DNA of 64,000 bases from Macrosoma leucophasiata (taxonomy: Eukaryota; Arthropoda; Insecta; Lepidoptera; Hedylidae). Made by a program: the position numbers and the translations under genes. The DNA is taken from contig JAWQUS010000009.1 of the NCBI GenBank assembly GCA_036365455.1, forward strand, positions 5,672,001-5,736,000, in the 5' to 3' direction. The notes below the pieces were generated by a model that saw only the letters and a program-made list of their open reading frames with translations, searched no databases and was not told the DNA's origin. Each line of letters opens with the position of its first letter. Position 1 is the first letter of the stretch. Shown piece by piece: positions 43,890 through 54,410 of the stretch.

Positions 43890-44480
43890 CCCACTAAAAA
43901 TTCCTGGGTGTTCCGTCTCGTCCGCCATTAGTAGTGGGGTCACGGGAACGCTATCGCACACATCCGCGACCCCACCGTCGGTTGCCCGTTTCCGAGCCCT
44001 CCTCGGAGCCAATACTAGTGGCGTGCGGAAAACCTACACGTCAGCCAACCCGGGACCGCTCCATTCGGGCGACGGACATCCCCTAGTCCGGCTCCCGAAG
44101 GTTCCTGCCCCGACCACTCACAACACCAGGCGTCCCAAGACGCCCGGGTGGAGGAGTCCAGGGGTACATAGTCCGGCCCCGGGGGAACGGGAGTGTCAGG
44201 GATGAACTGACCCTCTACCGCCCCGCGGCCCCACCACGTCCCTATCAGACGGCGGGACCACCGCTAGGCGGCTAGGGATAGGGTGCAGGGTAACGACCTA
44301 CCCGTACACCTCTTCCCCAGCTGTCTCCTCACCACAGCAACGAGTGACGGGCAGAGCCACGCCAAACGCTGCTCCCTCTCTGAGTTCTTCTTGGCTTCGC
44401 CGGTGTGAGGCCAACTACCGGGTACTGAGCCCCCCCGCCACGACAAGGCGGAAACCCTCGGGGGGGGGAGGGGGAAGATG
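43890..44480. repeat. GC-rich repeat (family G), copy 2
   Basis: The longest GC-rich stretch in the window. It shares TCGTCCGCCATTAGTAG, GTCACGGGAACGCTA, AGAGCCACGCCAAACGC and GACAAGGCGGAAACCCTCGG with 16850-17205, but has about 300 extra bases in the middle (from CGTCAGCCAACCCGGGACCG to the AGCTGTCTCCTCACC block). It ends in a G run. Possibly the 5' portion of a GC-rich non-LTR element. No RT motif is visible. Confidence 0.6.
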
Positions 44481-44499
44481 GACACCCTGGCTTAAGCTC

Positions 44500-47319
44500 C
44501 AATGTCCCCTGAAACGGCTCTCAAACTTTCATCTAAGAACCTCCGCTAAGTCAGGTTTACATTCAGCGGGTAAAAATAATACCTATTGTGTTCATAAATC
44601 TTTTATCGCACTTTTTCCGGGTCAATAACGCGCAATGGAAAATAAACGCCTTTACAATTTTTTATAGCAATGTGCTTTGATGTATTTCTAAAATATAATG
44701 AGTAGGCGTTTTAATTGGGTTGATTTTTATAGAATACCTATTCAATAACACTTTAAATGACAAAGCCAGAAATTATATAGAACTTTGACCCACTTGAAAA
44801 CAGTTATTTACCAGCACGGCAAATACCTCTTTTTGCTGAGATTTAATCACTGATTACTTACACACACATTTAATCACTTTTAAACTTGTAGTTTGTGTGT
44901 AAACTTAAGACATGTCATGCATGGCACGGCCGCAGTAATACACATTTGGTAAAGTACACACAGTAAGGCAAAAGACATGGTCCATACAGACTGGAAGTAT
45001 AAAATCATTCTGATTTCTGCAAATCTTTACGTTGAGTATAAATAAAGTATTTTATATATAAAGAACAGTTCTTTGATATAAGTACCTAGGTTTGTTGTTG
45101 CTATTTTATTTAAGTACAATCGTTTTTCGGGTAGATCGAAAATCTATGACAGTAGTAATGTTGACCGATACCTACATTGTCAACGTTTCAATAGTAAAAA
45201 CAGCGTTTGTAATTATTTAAAAATAATTTTTATATTAATTACATATACGAAAATAATATGATTGGATTAAAACTAACTTTGAGGGATTAAAACTTGAGTT
45301 AGAACGTTTTAAAGTACTTGATTGTTATTTTGAGTAACGCAATTGATTGCGATTCTAATTAGGAACAACCATATTCAAGACTTTTTTAACGTAATTATTA
45401 ACCTCAAGTTATACAGAAAAAGATTTATTAACTAAGAATTCTATTTTCATAACATAGTTTTTCTTTAATTTACATTTCGTGTAAATGGTGGGTCACAATC
45501 TGTCATTGTCATTTATTTACAAGCAAATCATTTCAACGTATCTACCTGCATTCTTGTTTTTTGTAAAATAAAGCTATAACAATGCACAATAAAGTTATTT
45601 TAATTGAATAATGAGTACCCATCGCTCATTATGCTTACCGTTAATTCATTGATTGTTATCAAAATACACAGTACTATGGTCTTCGAAATTTTCAGTATTT
45701 AACTATTGGTCTTAACTACAGAATAGAGGAAGTGGTCGTAGTTAACAACGTAACATACTATGTTGCCTTCTTGAACTATTGCAGTTTCACATTCCAAAGG
45801 GTGTAGCAGTCTTTAAGCGATAATTTTGCTCTAATGTTCTTGTCTTGGAGCACATAAAATAAATATATTTAAGGTATAGTAGTATAGGAGCACTACTAGC
45901 TATTAAGCGAGCATCAATCAATATCTTCTCGTAATGTCCTCTGGACCGAATTTCGGTCACGTCTTCCAAATTTCAAGGCAAGACGAGCTTCCACCATTTC
46001 AAGGGAGACTAGCTACTGCGCAGGATTACAGTGCACAAGTGTATTCGCAAATGTAGGTGCATTCTATAGCATTGGCGGTTAACCTGAATATGGTTAAGGT
46101 AGAAAAATCTCCAGCTGGCATTAGTTGGATTTTTTATTACACAGATACCTCGGATTAGGGTCAATAAAAATAGCATTATGCATTTGACTTGCAAAGACAG
46201 GCACTGTTAGCAAAAGCACATTGTGGAATCCTAGTCACTTGTGATGTGACACTGTACCTGAAGTTGTTACTTACATCTAACCCATCGACTATGGATCCAA
46301 TAGACACCTTATGTAGGGCGAACGGTTTCTGTCAACGCATACGCTTAATCTAGCTGATATTATCCGCCATCTTAAAATGATTATTTACGTAATACCAACC
46401 ACTTCCGTGATCTGAGAGTACATAAAATTTTCAAAAACAAAACGAATAAAAAAAACATTAGATGCCGAGTTGTAGTGTGAGACGGTGCAGTAAAATCTCT
46501 AACACTTCTAATTTGAAAAAGGATTTTTTTTCACCGTTCAGTATTATAATACACTAAATAATTTTATAAATATTATTAGAATAATATTCATGGTAGCTCA
46601 AATTACGCTGGTCATGATTTGTTCTTTGACGTATTAAAAAAAATGATATCTCTTTTCTTCGTATGCACGTAATTCGCTATTTCGATTTTTCATAGACGTC
46701 ATGAGCATTGTCAATTTACAGACGGATGGAACTCTAGGGAGGCTCTTAAAGTCTTATCGATAAAGTCGATATAATTAGGGAAAGTGGGGTAAATTAATGG
46801 AGCAAGGATTATGGGATAATTCCCATATATAAAATTCTCGTGACACAATGTTAGTGAACATACTTCTCTGAAACGGCTTTACCGATTCTCATGAAATTTT
46901 GTGTGCCTATTGGGTAGGTCTGAGAATGGGACAACATCAATTTTTCATACATGTACGTGCCAATATTGCTCATACAGCATTTTTAATGTTAATTACCTAA
47001 TTAAGCCAGTCGTAGCTTGATAACATAACATAACGTACGCGAGTCATTGTATTTCACAACAAAAAGTGCGACTCAATAAATATTCTACTATAACCTTTTA
47101 ACGTTGGTTTACTTGTTGTGAACTCCTAACAATTTTAACCTACAACCGAGGGTACTGTCTACAGCAGAAACCCCAACAATATCCCTAAGTAATAAGGGTG
47201 ATTCTAGGCAAATATTTGTTTTTCGATTTCTTGGACATACTTTTTATTTTTATAAACCTATAAGGCGATAGAAGGTCGTCGGGGCAGCTAGAATTTATTA
47301 GGTTTTTTTTCAGTTTTAA
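44500..47319. other. Long AT-rich stretch with few repeats and one unrecognised scrap
   Basis: Nearly repeat-free for this window. At 45960-45990 the minus strand has AAATGGTGGAAGCTCGTCTT, almost the same as the start of the ORF fragment at 48.7 kb. The minus-strand frames 45787-45969 and 46009-46194 nearby are possible remnants but carry no known domain. A pogo-like edge (TTAGGGAAAGTGGGGTAA) lies at 46777. Conserved non-coding DNA cannot be judged without alignment. Confidence 0.35.
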
Positions 47320-47460
47320 TAAGGGTTCTTAGAGTGCCGTAGTAAACAAGAAACCCTTACAGTTTCGCCATGTCCGTCTGTCTGTCTGTCCGTCCGCGGT
47401 TGAGCGCAAAAACTATTGGCACTAGATTTGAAATTTGGCACAAGTATAGGTATACCTTAA
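47320..47460 (+). repeat. Family P repeat, short copy
   Basis: AAGGGTTCTTAGAGTGCCGT, GCCATGTCCGTCTGTCTGTC and GATTTGAAATTTGGCACAAG. Confidence 0.6.
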
Positions 47461-47870
47461 TCGCGAAGAAAATGTGAAATTTTATTAATATGATTTTAAT
47501 TTACTATGACCTATCTTTTTTATTTTATATTATTTGCTGTACGTATTTTTAAATTTTTAATGACTTCACTTATGTAGGTATCTAAAAAAATGTAGATACT
47601 TATCCAAAATAAAAACATTTTCTTTATTTTTTTCTCGTATTATTTATTACGAAAATCTGTTAACAATATAGTCACATTTCCTGAGCAGTTCATAAAACTT
47701 TGCCATATTTCGATATAAACGAAGTTTGTTAGTCATCCCTATGATTTTGAAATACTATGATTTTTAGAATTAGAACGCAACGTCCCACTTCGTCTGCCTT
47801 CAGGCAGTTGACAGAACGAATTGTATGCCATAAATTGAACATTCTCAGCCTATAGGAAGGCTGATTGGTC
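47461..47870. other. AT-rich intergenic stretch
   Basis: Nothing recognised. Confidence 0.3.
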
Positions 47871-47872
47871 TG

Positions 47873-47993
47873 TGATCTAACCGGAACATCTAACTGTCAT
47901 GCAGTGCTAGTTAATACCATTTGGTAGCAGATAAATAAAGTTGGTAGTAGTGCCTGTGCCCTGGAACTCCGACATTGGACTCTGCCACCAGTA
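47873..47993 (-). mobile_element. Family A SINE, degenerate 5' part
   Basis: ATCTAACCGGAACATC, TAATACCATTTGGTAGCAG and ACTCTGCCACCAGTA are recognisable; the rest is lost. Confidence 0.5.
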
Positions 47994-48440
47994 GCATGGT
48001 TTCTGATTTTTCTTCATTTGTTTATTTTATGGCGAGTGTTTTTGTAGCAGGTTGACCTGATGTCTCCGTGATATTAATTAAATTGTTATTACCTATTGTA
48101 TTTGTCATAAAAATGATAGGCCGTAATCAGGTTCAACTATATGAGGTAACGTCGTAGTCAGGATGGATATTTAGCTTGCCACGAAGGTACTTCGTTAGCG
48201 GCTTCTGTGTTCTAATTACATTGTATTCGTGTTGCATATTATACCCGAGCCCTTTGCCTTTTTGTGCTCGCTTCCAGTAAGTTCTAATTGTAGCATAGAA
48301 ATTACGAGCTAATAATAGACTGGAATTAAACAGATGAACTAGGGTTGACACACTTGAGCATGCTCAGCTCATTGCACTAAAGTCTTCATGGGTACTATTT
48401 GGCTAAATTGTTGAATTGCACTGGATATTGTTGACGTCCG

Positions 48441-48755
48441 TTAGATCGGCGCGGAAAATGTCATGGTAGCTGAAAAATGCTTACATTTCGTGAAATCAAT
48501 TTCGGAAGAAACATCTTGAAAATCGTAAATCACACACGGCGTCTTGGAAGTATGTTCAGATCTGATAATCTTGATCTGCTCCCCAAAATAATTTAAGTCC
48601 AGTAGAGTTTTATTGCTATCCAAACGTAAATTATGGGCGTAAAGCTTTCGGCAGCCAGTGTCGTCGCGGATTAGAGAAGTGCCCTGCCCTACATCAGGAC
48701 CTGGGAGCAACCAAAAAGAACGAGCTTCCACCACTTCATTACCGACACTCGCAGT
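48441..48755 (-). pseudogene. Unrecognised secreted-protein-like ORF fragment, probably frameshifted
   Basis: The minus strand has about 100 open codons containing GQGTSLIRDDTGCRKLYAHN, TLLDLNYFGEQIKI and SSEIDFTKCKHFSATMTF, with three cysteines. In the +1 neighbouring frame the same start reads MKWWKLVLFGCSQVLM and then stops, which looks like a signal peptide. One frameshift would join the two. The start region recurs at 45960-45990. I cannot name the family. It may be a decayed secreted-protein gene or one exon of a live one. Confidence 0.3.
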
Positions 48756-48959
48756 TATTTATATATTGTTTTTTTTTCGGTTGGATGTTTTAAATTAATA
48801 TCTTAAATATTTGGTGGGACTACGTATATATTTGAGATACTTCATTGACTACTTTAGTCATGAAATGACTTTATATGTATATTGAACTCAATACACTTCA
48901 CTCACTATACAGCTAAATTCATATATCGTATTTATTCAGAGGACAGCGGTATTGCGTTA

Positions 48960-49260
48960 AATCATCATCATCATCCAACCTAAAAACGTCCAGTGCTTGA
49001 CAAAACCTTCCCCAAAGACACTCACAACAATATTGTGCGTCAATGGGGAGAACATGCCATAATCGCCATGCTTGGCAAGCGGATTGGTGATGATCGCTGT
49101 TTTTATAGCAGAACGGTGCTGCCCATCCCGCGTTGTTATTTTTACCACTGCCCTATTGGAATGGTTTGACCACCATTCTTCAGTTGACTGACTGCTAGTG
49201 GAAGAATTCTCTTCCAGTCTAAGAAAATTCTTCCGCTAGTGGGCGGTGCGGTCGTCAAAT
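48960..49260. repeat. Repeat block shared with 12.2-12.33 kb
   Basis: CCCTATTGGAATGGTTTGAC and CTAGTGGAAGAATTCTCTTC match the 12245-12330 block. The second half is an inverted echo (AGAAAATTCTTCCGCTAG). Confidence 0.5.
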
Positions 49261-49290
49261 AGGTAAATATTTATACATTGTTTTTTTTAC

Positions 49291-49466
49291 ATTATTTCGC
49301 ATTAACACATGCTTGTGAAATATATTTTATTTTTAAAGAAAAATGGAAAGAAAAATTTGACTTCCGGTAGGTCGCGAGTTCGAGTCTCGCCTGAAGTCAA
49401 ATTTTTCATAACATTTTTCTTTAAAAATAAAATATATTTCACAAGCATGTGTTAATGCGAAATAAT
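49291..49466. mobile_element. Foldback with 55-bp arms around a tRNA-like core
   Basis: Arms 49291-49345 and 49412-49466 are exact reverse complements (starting ATTATTTCGCATTAACACAT). A second inner pair (AAAAATTTGACTTC and GAAGTCAAATTTTT) closes on the T-arm half of family T SINE: GTCGCGAGTTCGAGTCTCGC. It looks like two family T copies joined tail-outward with one head lost. Confidence 0.82.
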
Positions 49467-49634
49467 ATAAAAAAAAACAATTATTAAGGGTAAAAGCGAC
49501 TTCTTTACGATATTCAATAAACTGAAAAGCCTATTATATCGGTTGCCTAACTAGCATAGTTGGTAATAGATGGCGCTGCTGCTACCATAAAGCAATGCAA
49601 TATATGTGAAGGAAAGATTTGACAAATCGGGCAG

Positions 49635-49752
49635 GGCTTCAGTAGCTCAATTGGAAGAGCGGCTGGACTAGATTCCCAGTAGGTCGCGAGTTCGAGTCTC
49701 GCCTGAAGTCAAATTTTTCTTTCCATTTTTCTTTAAAAATAAAATAAATATT
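49635..49752 (+). mobile_element. Family T SINE with nearly intact tRNA-like head
   Basis: 49635-49710 folds as a tRNA-like form: acceptor GGCTTCA with TGAAGTC, D-arm GCTC/GAGC, anticodon stem GCTGG/CCAGT, T-arm GCGAG/CTCGC around TTCGAGT. The anticodon loop has 9 bases instead of 7, so it is not a standard tRNA. The T/A body TTTTTCTTTCCATTTTTC follows directly. Same family as 1733-1843 and 49.3 kb. Confidence 0.7.
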
Positions 49753-49759
49753 TATACAA

Positions 49760-50130
49760 CTACCTAAAGCAGCTAACGACGTGGATGTAGAAAGTTTTGT
49801 GGCTCTTATGTTTTTTTTATCCCCACCATCCACTGTGCGTACCAGTTTGACAGGTATCCCACCCCACTGATAACGAACGAAACAAAGTAAAGAGTGACAA
49901 TGGTCAATTAACGTAATGTTATGACGTTGTGAAACAAACTTTCTTTGCGTACCTCCGCTTCACCTAAAGTGGGGATGTAACTATTTTTTTAAGTATACCT
50001 ATTTAAGTATACCTTATACAACGTGTGACAGGATTAAATGTACAACCCGAAACTAGTTTGTTCAGAATCGATAACCGAATCGATTTCAGGCATTTTTGAT
50101 GTAGGTAATATTTTGTCCCAAAATTAATTA
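49760..50130. other. Intergenic stretch, no gene seen
   Basis: Nothing recognised apart from short AT-rich runs. Confidence 0.3.
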
Positions 50131-50133
50131 CAA

Positions 50134-50690
50134 CTAGCTGTTGCCCGCGGCTTCGCCCGCGTGGATGTCGTTTTATAATCCTGAATTTATTTTCTTTGCT
50201 ATAAACCTCACGGAGCCCGAGACCTATCCAACGAATGCAAAACCGTGGGCATCGGTTCGTGCGTTCTGGAGTTATAGCGTCAGGAAGGAAAACCCGACTT
50301 ATTTTTATATTATAGACTAGCTGTTGCCCGCGGCTTCGCCCGCGTGGATGTTGTTTTATAAATATTTTTTCCTGAATTTTCTTTGCTATAAACCTCACGG
50401 AGCCCGAGACCTTTCCATCGAATGTAAAACTGTGGAAATCGGTTCATGCGTTCTGGAATTATAGCGTCAGGAAGGAAAACCCAACTTTATTTTATATTAT
50501 AGACTAGCTTTTGCCCGCGGCTTCGCCCGCGTGTATGTCGATTTATAAATATTTTTTCGTGGATTTTTTCTTGCTATAAACCTCACGGAGCCCGAGATCT
50601 TTCCAACGAATGTAAAACCGTGGAAATCGGTTCGTGCGTTCTGGAGTTATAGCGTCAGGAAGGAAAACCCGACTTATTTTTATATTATAG
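50134..50690 (-). repeat. Three tandem retroelement-tail units of about 185 bp
   Basis: Units start at 50134, 50317 and 50504 (CTAGCTGTTGCCCGCGGCTT) and end TTTTATATTATAGA. Each contains CTCACGGAGCCCGAGA and AGCGTCAGGAAGGAAAACCC. A single copy lies at 57444. They are likely RTE-like 3' ends stacked head to tail (inference). The strand of the parent element is uncertain. Confidence 0.75.
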
Positions 50691-50729
50691 ATTAAGAAAA
50701 TTATGGTCACCCATTTGGAGAACAGTCAT

Positions 50730-51025
50730 TACAATTGGAGTGTCTGTTTGTAATATTAAAATAACCACTTTTTACTTAATGCATATGTACACGGTACATA
50801 TACCAAAACAATTTTTTTTACAATTTTTGTCTGTCTGTCTGCTTGGTAGGGCTAATCTTGGGAACGGATAAACCGATTTTGACGGGACATTGACTGGCAG
50901 ATAGCTTATGTAATAAGGAGAGTAACTTAGGCTACTTTTGTACTAGCTGCGCCCACGACTTCGTCCGGGTAGATACTGAACAATCATAAATTCTCACGCG
51001 GGGGAAGTCGCGGGCACAGCTATCC
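50730..51025 (+). mobile_element. Family R retroelement copy
   Basis: ATTGGAGTGTCTGTTTGTAA, ACGGTACATATACCAAAACA, CTAGCTGCGCCCACGACTTC and CACGCGGGGGAAGTCGCGGG in the standard order. Confidence 0.7.
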
Positions 51026-51059
51026 ATAATAAAATGCTGGCCTCTACAACTTTATTAAG

Positions 51060-51348
51060 TTTTTTTTTTTATGTTATTGAAGTGGCAAACAAGCGTGCAG
51101 TTCACATTGATGTTAAGTGATGACTGCAGCCTATAGACACCCACACAGAGACCGAGGTCAAAATGCAGATGCGTAACCACTCCTGAGACCTAAGGTGTTA
51201 TGCCTCTGTGCCGGAAATTACAGGGCGGTACATTACCACCTGACCGGAACACGATAGTGCTGAACACTACCATTTAGCGGCAAGTATATTAGGTAATGCG
51301 GTGGTGCCTATGTCCGCGAGCTCCGTCACTGGAGCTCTACCACCAGTA
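51060..51348 (-). mobile_element. Family A SINE, full length
   Basis: Poly-T, AAGTGGCAAACAAGCGTGCA, and the 5' end GGAGCTCTACCACCAGTA. Complete. Confidence 0.87.
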
Positions 51349-51621
51349 AAGTGTTAAAATAAGGGTACGCAGGTTAGGCTTGATCACATTGCAACAGTGT
51401 GCGTGTGTGAGTAGGTTCGTGTTTTATGTGCGGCCGTTGGTAGAGGCTGTACTGTTCGTACAAATTGAGGCCAACTTATTTCTTAAATAAAAAAAAAATA
51501 CATAAACATGTAATTTTAGTTCATGTATTATGATTATATGTCGATTTTCTTATCGGGGTGTTAGAGAATGTGTATTATTCCCGTCACATGTTGCATAGTG
51601 GGTGTTGTTGGATAAGTCTTT

Positions 51622-51920
51622 TTACTGGTGGTAGAGCTCCAGTGACGGAGCTCGCGGGCGTAGGCACCACCGCATTACCTAATATACTTGCCGCTAAATG
51701 GTAGTGTGTAGCACTGTCGTGTTCCGGTCAGGTGGTAATGTACGGCCCTGTAATTTCCGGCACAGAGGCGTAATACCTTAGGCCTCAGGAGTGGTAACGC
51801 ATCTGCATTTTGACCTTGGTCTTTGTGTGGGTGTCTATAGGCTGCAGTCATCACTTAACATCAATGTGATCTGCATGCTTGTTTGCCACTTCGGTAACAT
51901 AAAAAAAAAAAAAAAAAAAA
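51622..51920 (+). mobile_element. Family A SINE, full length with 8-bp target duplication and long A-tail
   Basis: AAGTCTTT lies at 51614-51621 and is repeated at 51919-51926 after a tail of about 20 A. The long pure tail and clean duplication mark a young insertion. Confidence 0.9.
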
Positions 51921-52089
51921 GTCTTTAAAAATATTGCAAGTGTTAGAACAAAATATTTTGATGAAGGGCTTTGTTTGTTAGAACTTAAGCTTTTTTGTTA
52001 GACACAAATATCCTAATGTCCTTCCCGCCTCTGCCTGCAAACGGTGGTGTTTGATGCTGTTAAAAAACAACAGCTAAGTAGGCTCAACA

Positions 52090-52810
52090 AATCTACATAC
52101 ATATAATAAGACGGTAAAAATCGAGTGTCTGTGTATAAAATATTTCTACAAAAAACTGATGGGGATGATTAAAGATGAGTATAAGAAACAAAAAAAAAAC
52201 ATTTTTTGGATTTATCTGTCTGACTGTCCGTCTGTCTGGTACGTTATAACTTCGAATCTACTCAACGGATTTTAACACAGGTGGACTTGTTTCATCAAAA
52301 TCGGTTAAGGGAAAAAGAAGTTATGGGCAAAACTGCAACAAAACTTTTAAACAGAGTTGAATGCGGTTGGCGTTGCTGGTCGAGTTGGTGGCGTTGGTGG
52401 CATTGGTGGCGATGGTGACTTTGGTGGCGTTACTGACGCTGGTGATGGTGGCGTCGGTAGCGTTTGTGGCATTGGTGGCATTGGTGGCGTTGGTGTCTTT
52501 AGTGGCGTTGGTGGTGTTTGTGGCATTGGTGGCATTGGTGACGTTGGTGGCATTGCTGGCATTGGTGGTGGTTGTGGCATTGGTGACATTGGAGGCGTTG
52601 CTGGCGTCATTGGTAGTGGCGTTGGTGGCATTGGCTTTGTTGGCGTAAGTCTTATATCGTGTACCTACAGAGAAGTATTATAATGTAAACCAGATTTTTT
52701 TTAGCTATCCATAAGTGTTTTCGTTTGATCCAAAATTAACCAAAAGTTATATCCAAAAAATGCTGCTCAAAGTCACTATCCTACGCGAACGAAGTCGTGG
52801 GCACAGCTAG
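52090..52810 (+). mobile_element. Retroelement copy interrupted by a GGTGGCATT array
   Basis: 52100-52345 (TCGAGTGTCTGTGTATAAAA, CTGACTGTCCGTCTGTCTGG, TCTACTCAACGGATTTTAAC) and about 52765-52810 (TACGCGAACGAAGTCGTGGG) look like the start and end of one RTE-like tail with a minisatellite between them. Confidence 0.5.
52357..52640. repeat. GGTGGC(A/G)TT minisatellite with open frames on both strands
   Basis: 9-base units (GGTGGCATT, GGTGGCGTT, GGTGACGTT) repeat about 30 times with variation. Because the unit length is a multiple of three and lacks stops, frames of 80-108 codons are open on both strands, coding Gly-Val/Ile-Gly or Pro-Met-Pro runs. They are not genes. Confidence 0.85.
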
Positions 52811-52939
52811 TTTACCAATAAAAGTCGATGAACTTAAAAAATGTACTGAGAAATAAAACACTACATTGTCCGTGGCCCGACACGCACTTGGCCAGTTCTT
52901 AAACATTGCAATGAAGTTCCAAAAGTGGCCGCCATGTTT

Positions 52940-53860
52940 CAAGTTCTTGGAGGTTGCATATTTGGATATGTGCACAAGGGAGTACTGTTAGCTCTTCACC
53001 ATCTGGGCTACAAGCACTAGTCACAGTCATGAAAGAGGATTGTATGGAGAAAGGCTTACAATTGAATGTGAACAAAACTAAAGTATTAATATTTGAAAGA
53101 GATGAACAGAGAACAAATGCAATGGTAGTGGTAGATGATAAGATGATGAGATGATGCAGTGTTAGAACAGGTGGATGAAATTGTATATCTTGCATGTGCT
53201 TTTAGCAAGGACTCTTTTTTCTATGTCAATGGTGTACCTACACCACTGATATAGAAAAAAGAGTCCTTGCAGGGAATTGCGTGAATGGAGCGTTGGGTAA
53301 GCTGCTAGAATCGAAACATCTCAGCCAGCGGACTCGACTAGCCGTACTTAATGCTGTACTTACTTCAACGCTTTTATATGGAGTATTTATATAGAGCTGG
53401 GTATGCAGGAAAGAGCACCAAAGTAAGTTAAACGCGGTCGAGATGAGATCTTTGCGCAAGATCTGCGGTGTATCACTCACCGATCGCGTTCGTTACGAAG
53501 ATGTAAGAAAGAGGCTTTGTGTGAATGATAGTATCGGTGTAAAAATGAAAAAAGGCATGCTCCGATGGTTCGGGCATATAGAAAGAATGTCAAATGAGTA
53601 AATGACTAAACAGATATACAATGCGAATGTGGATGGTTGCAGAGGCCCAGGAAGACCAAGACTGCCTACCATGACCAAATAGGTCGAGTTCTGATTGATG
53701 GTGGGTCAAAAGTCTTAGGAATAGGCGTGCATGTATGAAGAGAATGATGAAGGTAGACGAAGCACGAGAGGTATGTCAGGACCGAGATATCTGGCGCTCT
53801 ACACTCTCTGCCAACCCCGTTAGGGACCTGGCGTGAAGATACATAGGAGTATTAAGAGGG
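52940..53860 (+). pseudogene. RTE-like LINE relic: end of reverse transcriptase and C-terminus
   Basis: In order: LQALVTVMKEDCMEKGLQLN followed by VNKTKVLIFER (RT before the thumb), then NCVNGALGKLLESKHLSQRT, LNAVLTSTLLYG, MRSLRKICGVSLTDRVR, MLRWFGHIERM and GCRGPGRPRL. The series is complete in order but broken by stops near 53153, 53394 and 53600 and by a hairpin at 53205-53270. Ends at GGGACCTGGCGTGAAGATAC. Dead copy of the same family as 42.7 and 61.1 kb. Confidence 0.8.
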
Positions 53861-53869
53861 GAAGGGCGA

Positions 53870-54410
53870 GCCCTTGTGCCCCAGTGTCTGGGCTGGATTC
53901 AAATGATTAATGAAATAGTAAGCACTCCTAGTAATAATCATGACATTAATGTGTTTATTTGCCTACGTGGATATTATCTAAAGACGCCATGACGCGACGA
54001 CGTGTTGAGTAAATTAAACATTAGTAGTAGGTATTATAGATACATTTTACTTAACATTCCTTAGTAAAATGGTGCTAACAGTAAAACAACATATTTTAGT
54101 GTACATAAGAATGTTCAACACCCATTTGTGTTTTCTTTGTAGCATAAGTCAAACAGCTGTTACAAATTGAAATTAGCAGGCATTTTTACGCGCGACGCTG
54201 GAATAGTTTATTGCCAATTACGTAATGTTAACGGCGGATAGTTATTTAATTAAACACATCATCACATCTTGTGATTGATAACGTGGGAAAAATGTAAGAA
54301 ATTTTATAATTACACGCGCACATATTTCATCCGCGCCGGTCGAAGGTAAACAGTGACCGGCAATAAACACGTAAACGTTATCTCAATGGCAGTCAACAAA
54401 GGTTAATCTG
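53870..54410. other. Intergenic sequence upstream of the second membrane-protein gene
   Basis: No repeat family recognised. It could contain promoter-distal elements of the gene at 54676. A CGCGCCGGTCG patch lies near 54330. Confidence 0.35.

Noticed and set aside
43870..44205. 111-codon frame in the second GC-rich block
   Set aside because: Same repeat, no domain, and the frame is not kept in the other copy.
49635..49710. A true tRNA gene
   Set aside because: The anticodon loop has 9 bases and the sequence runs straight into a T/A-rich body repeated at other sites, so it is a SINE head.
52357..52683. Glycine-rich 108-codon frame that resembles a silk or cuticle protein
   Set aside because: It is a nine-base minisatellite open in three frames, without signal peptide or splice sites, inside a retroelement tail.
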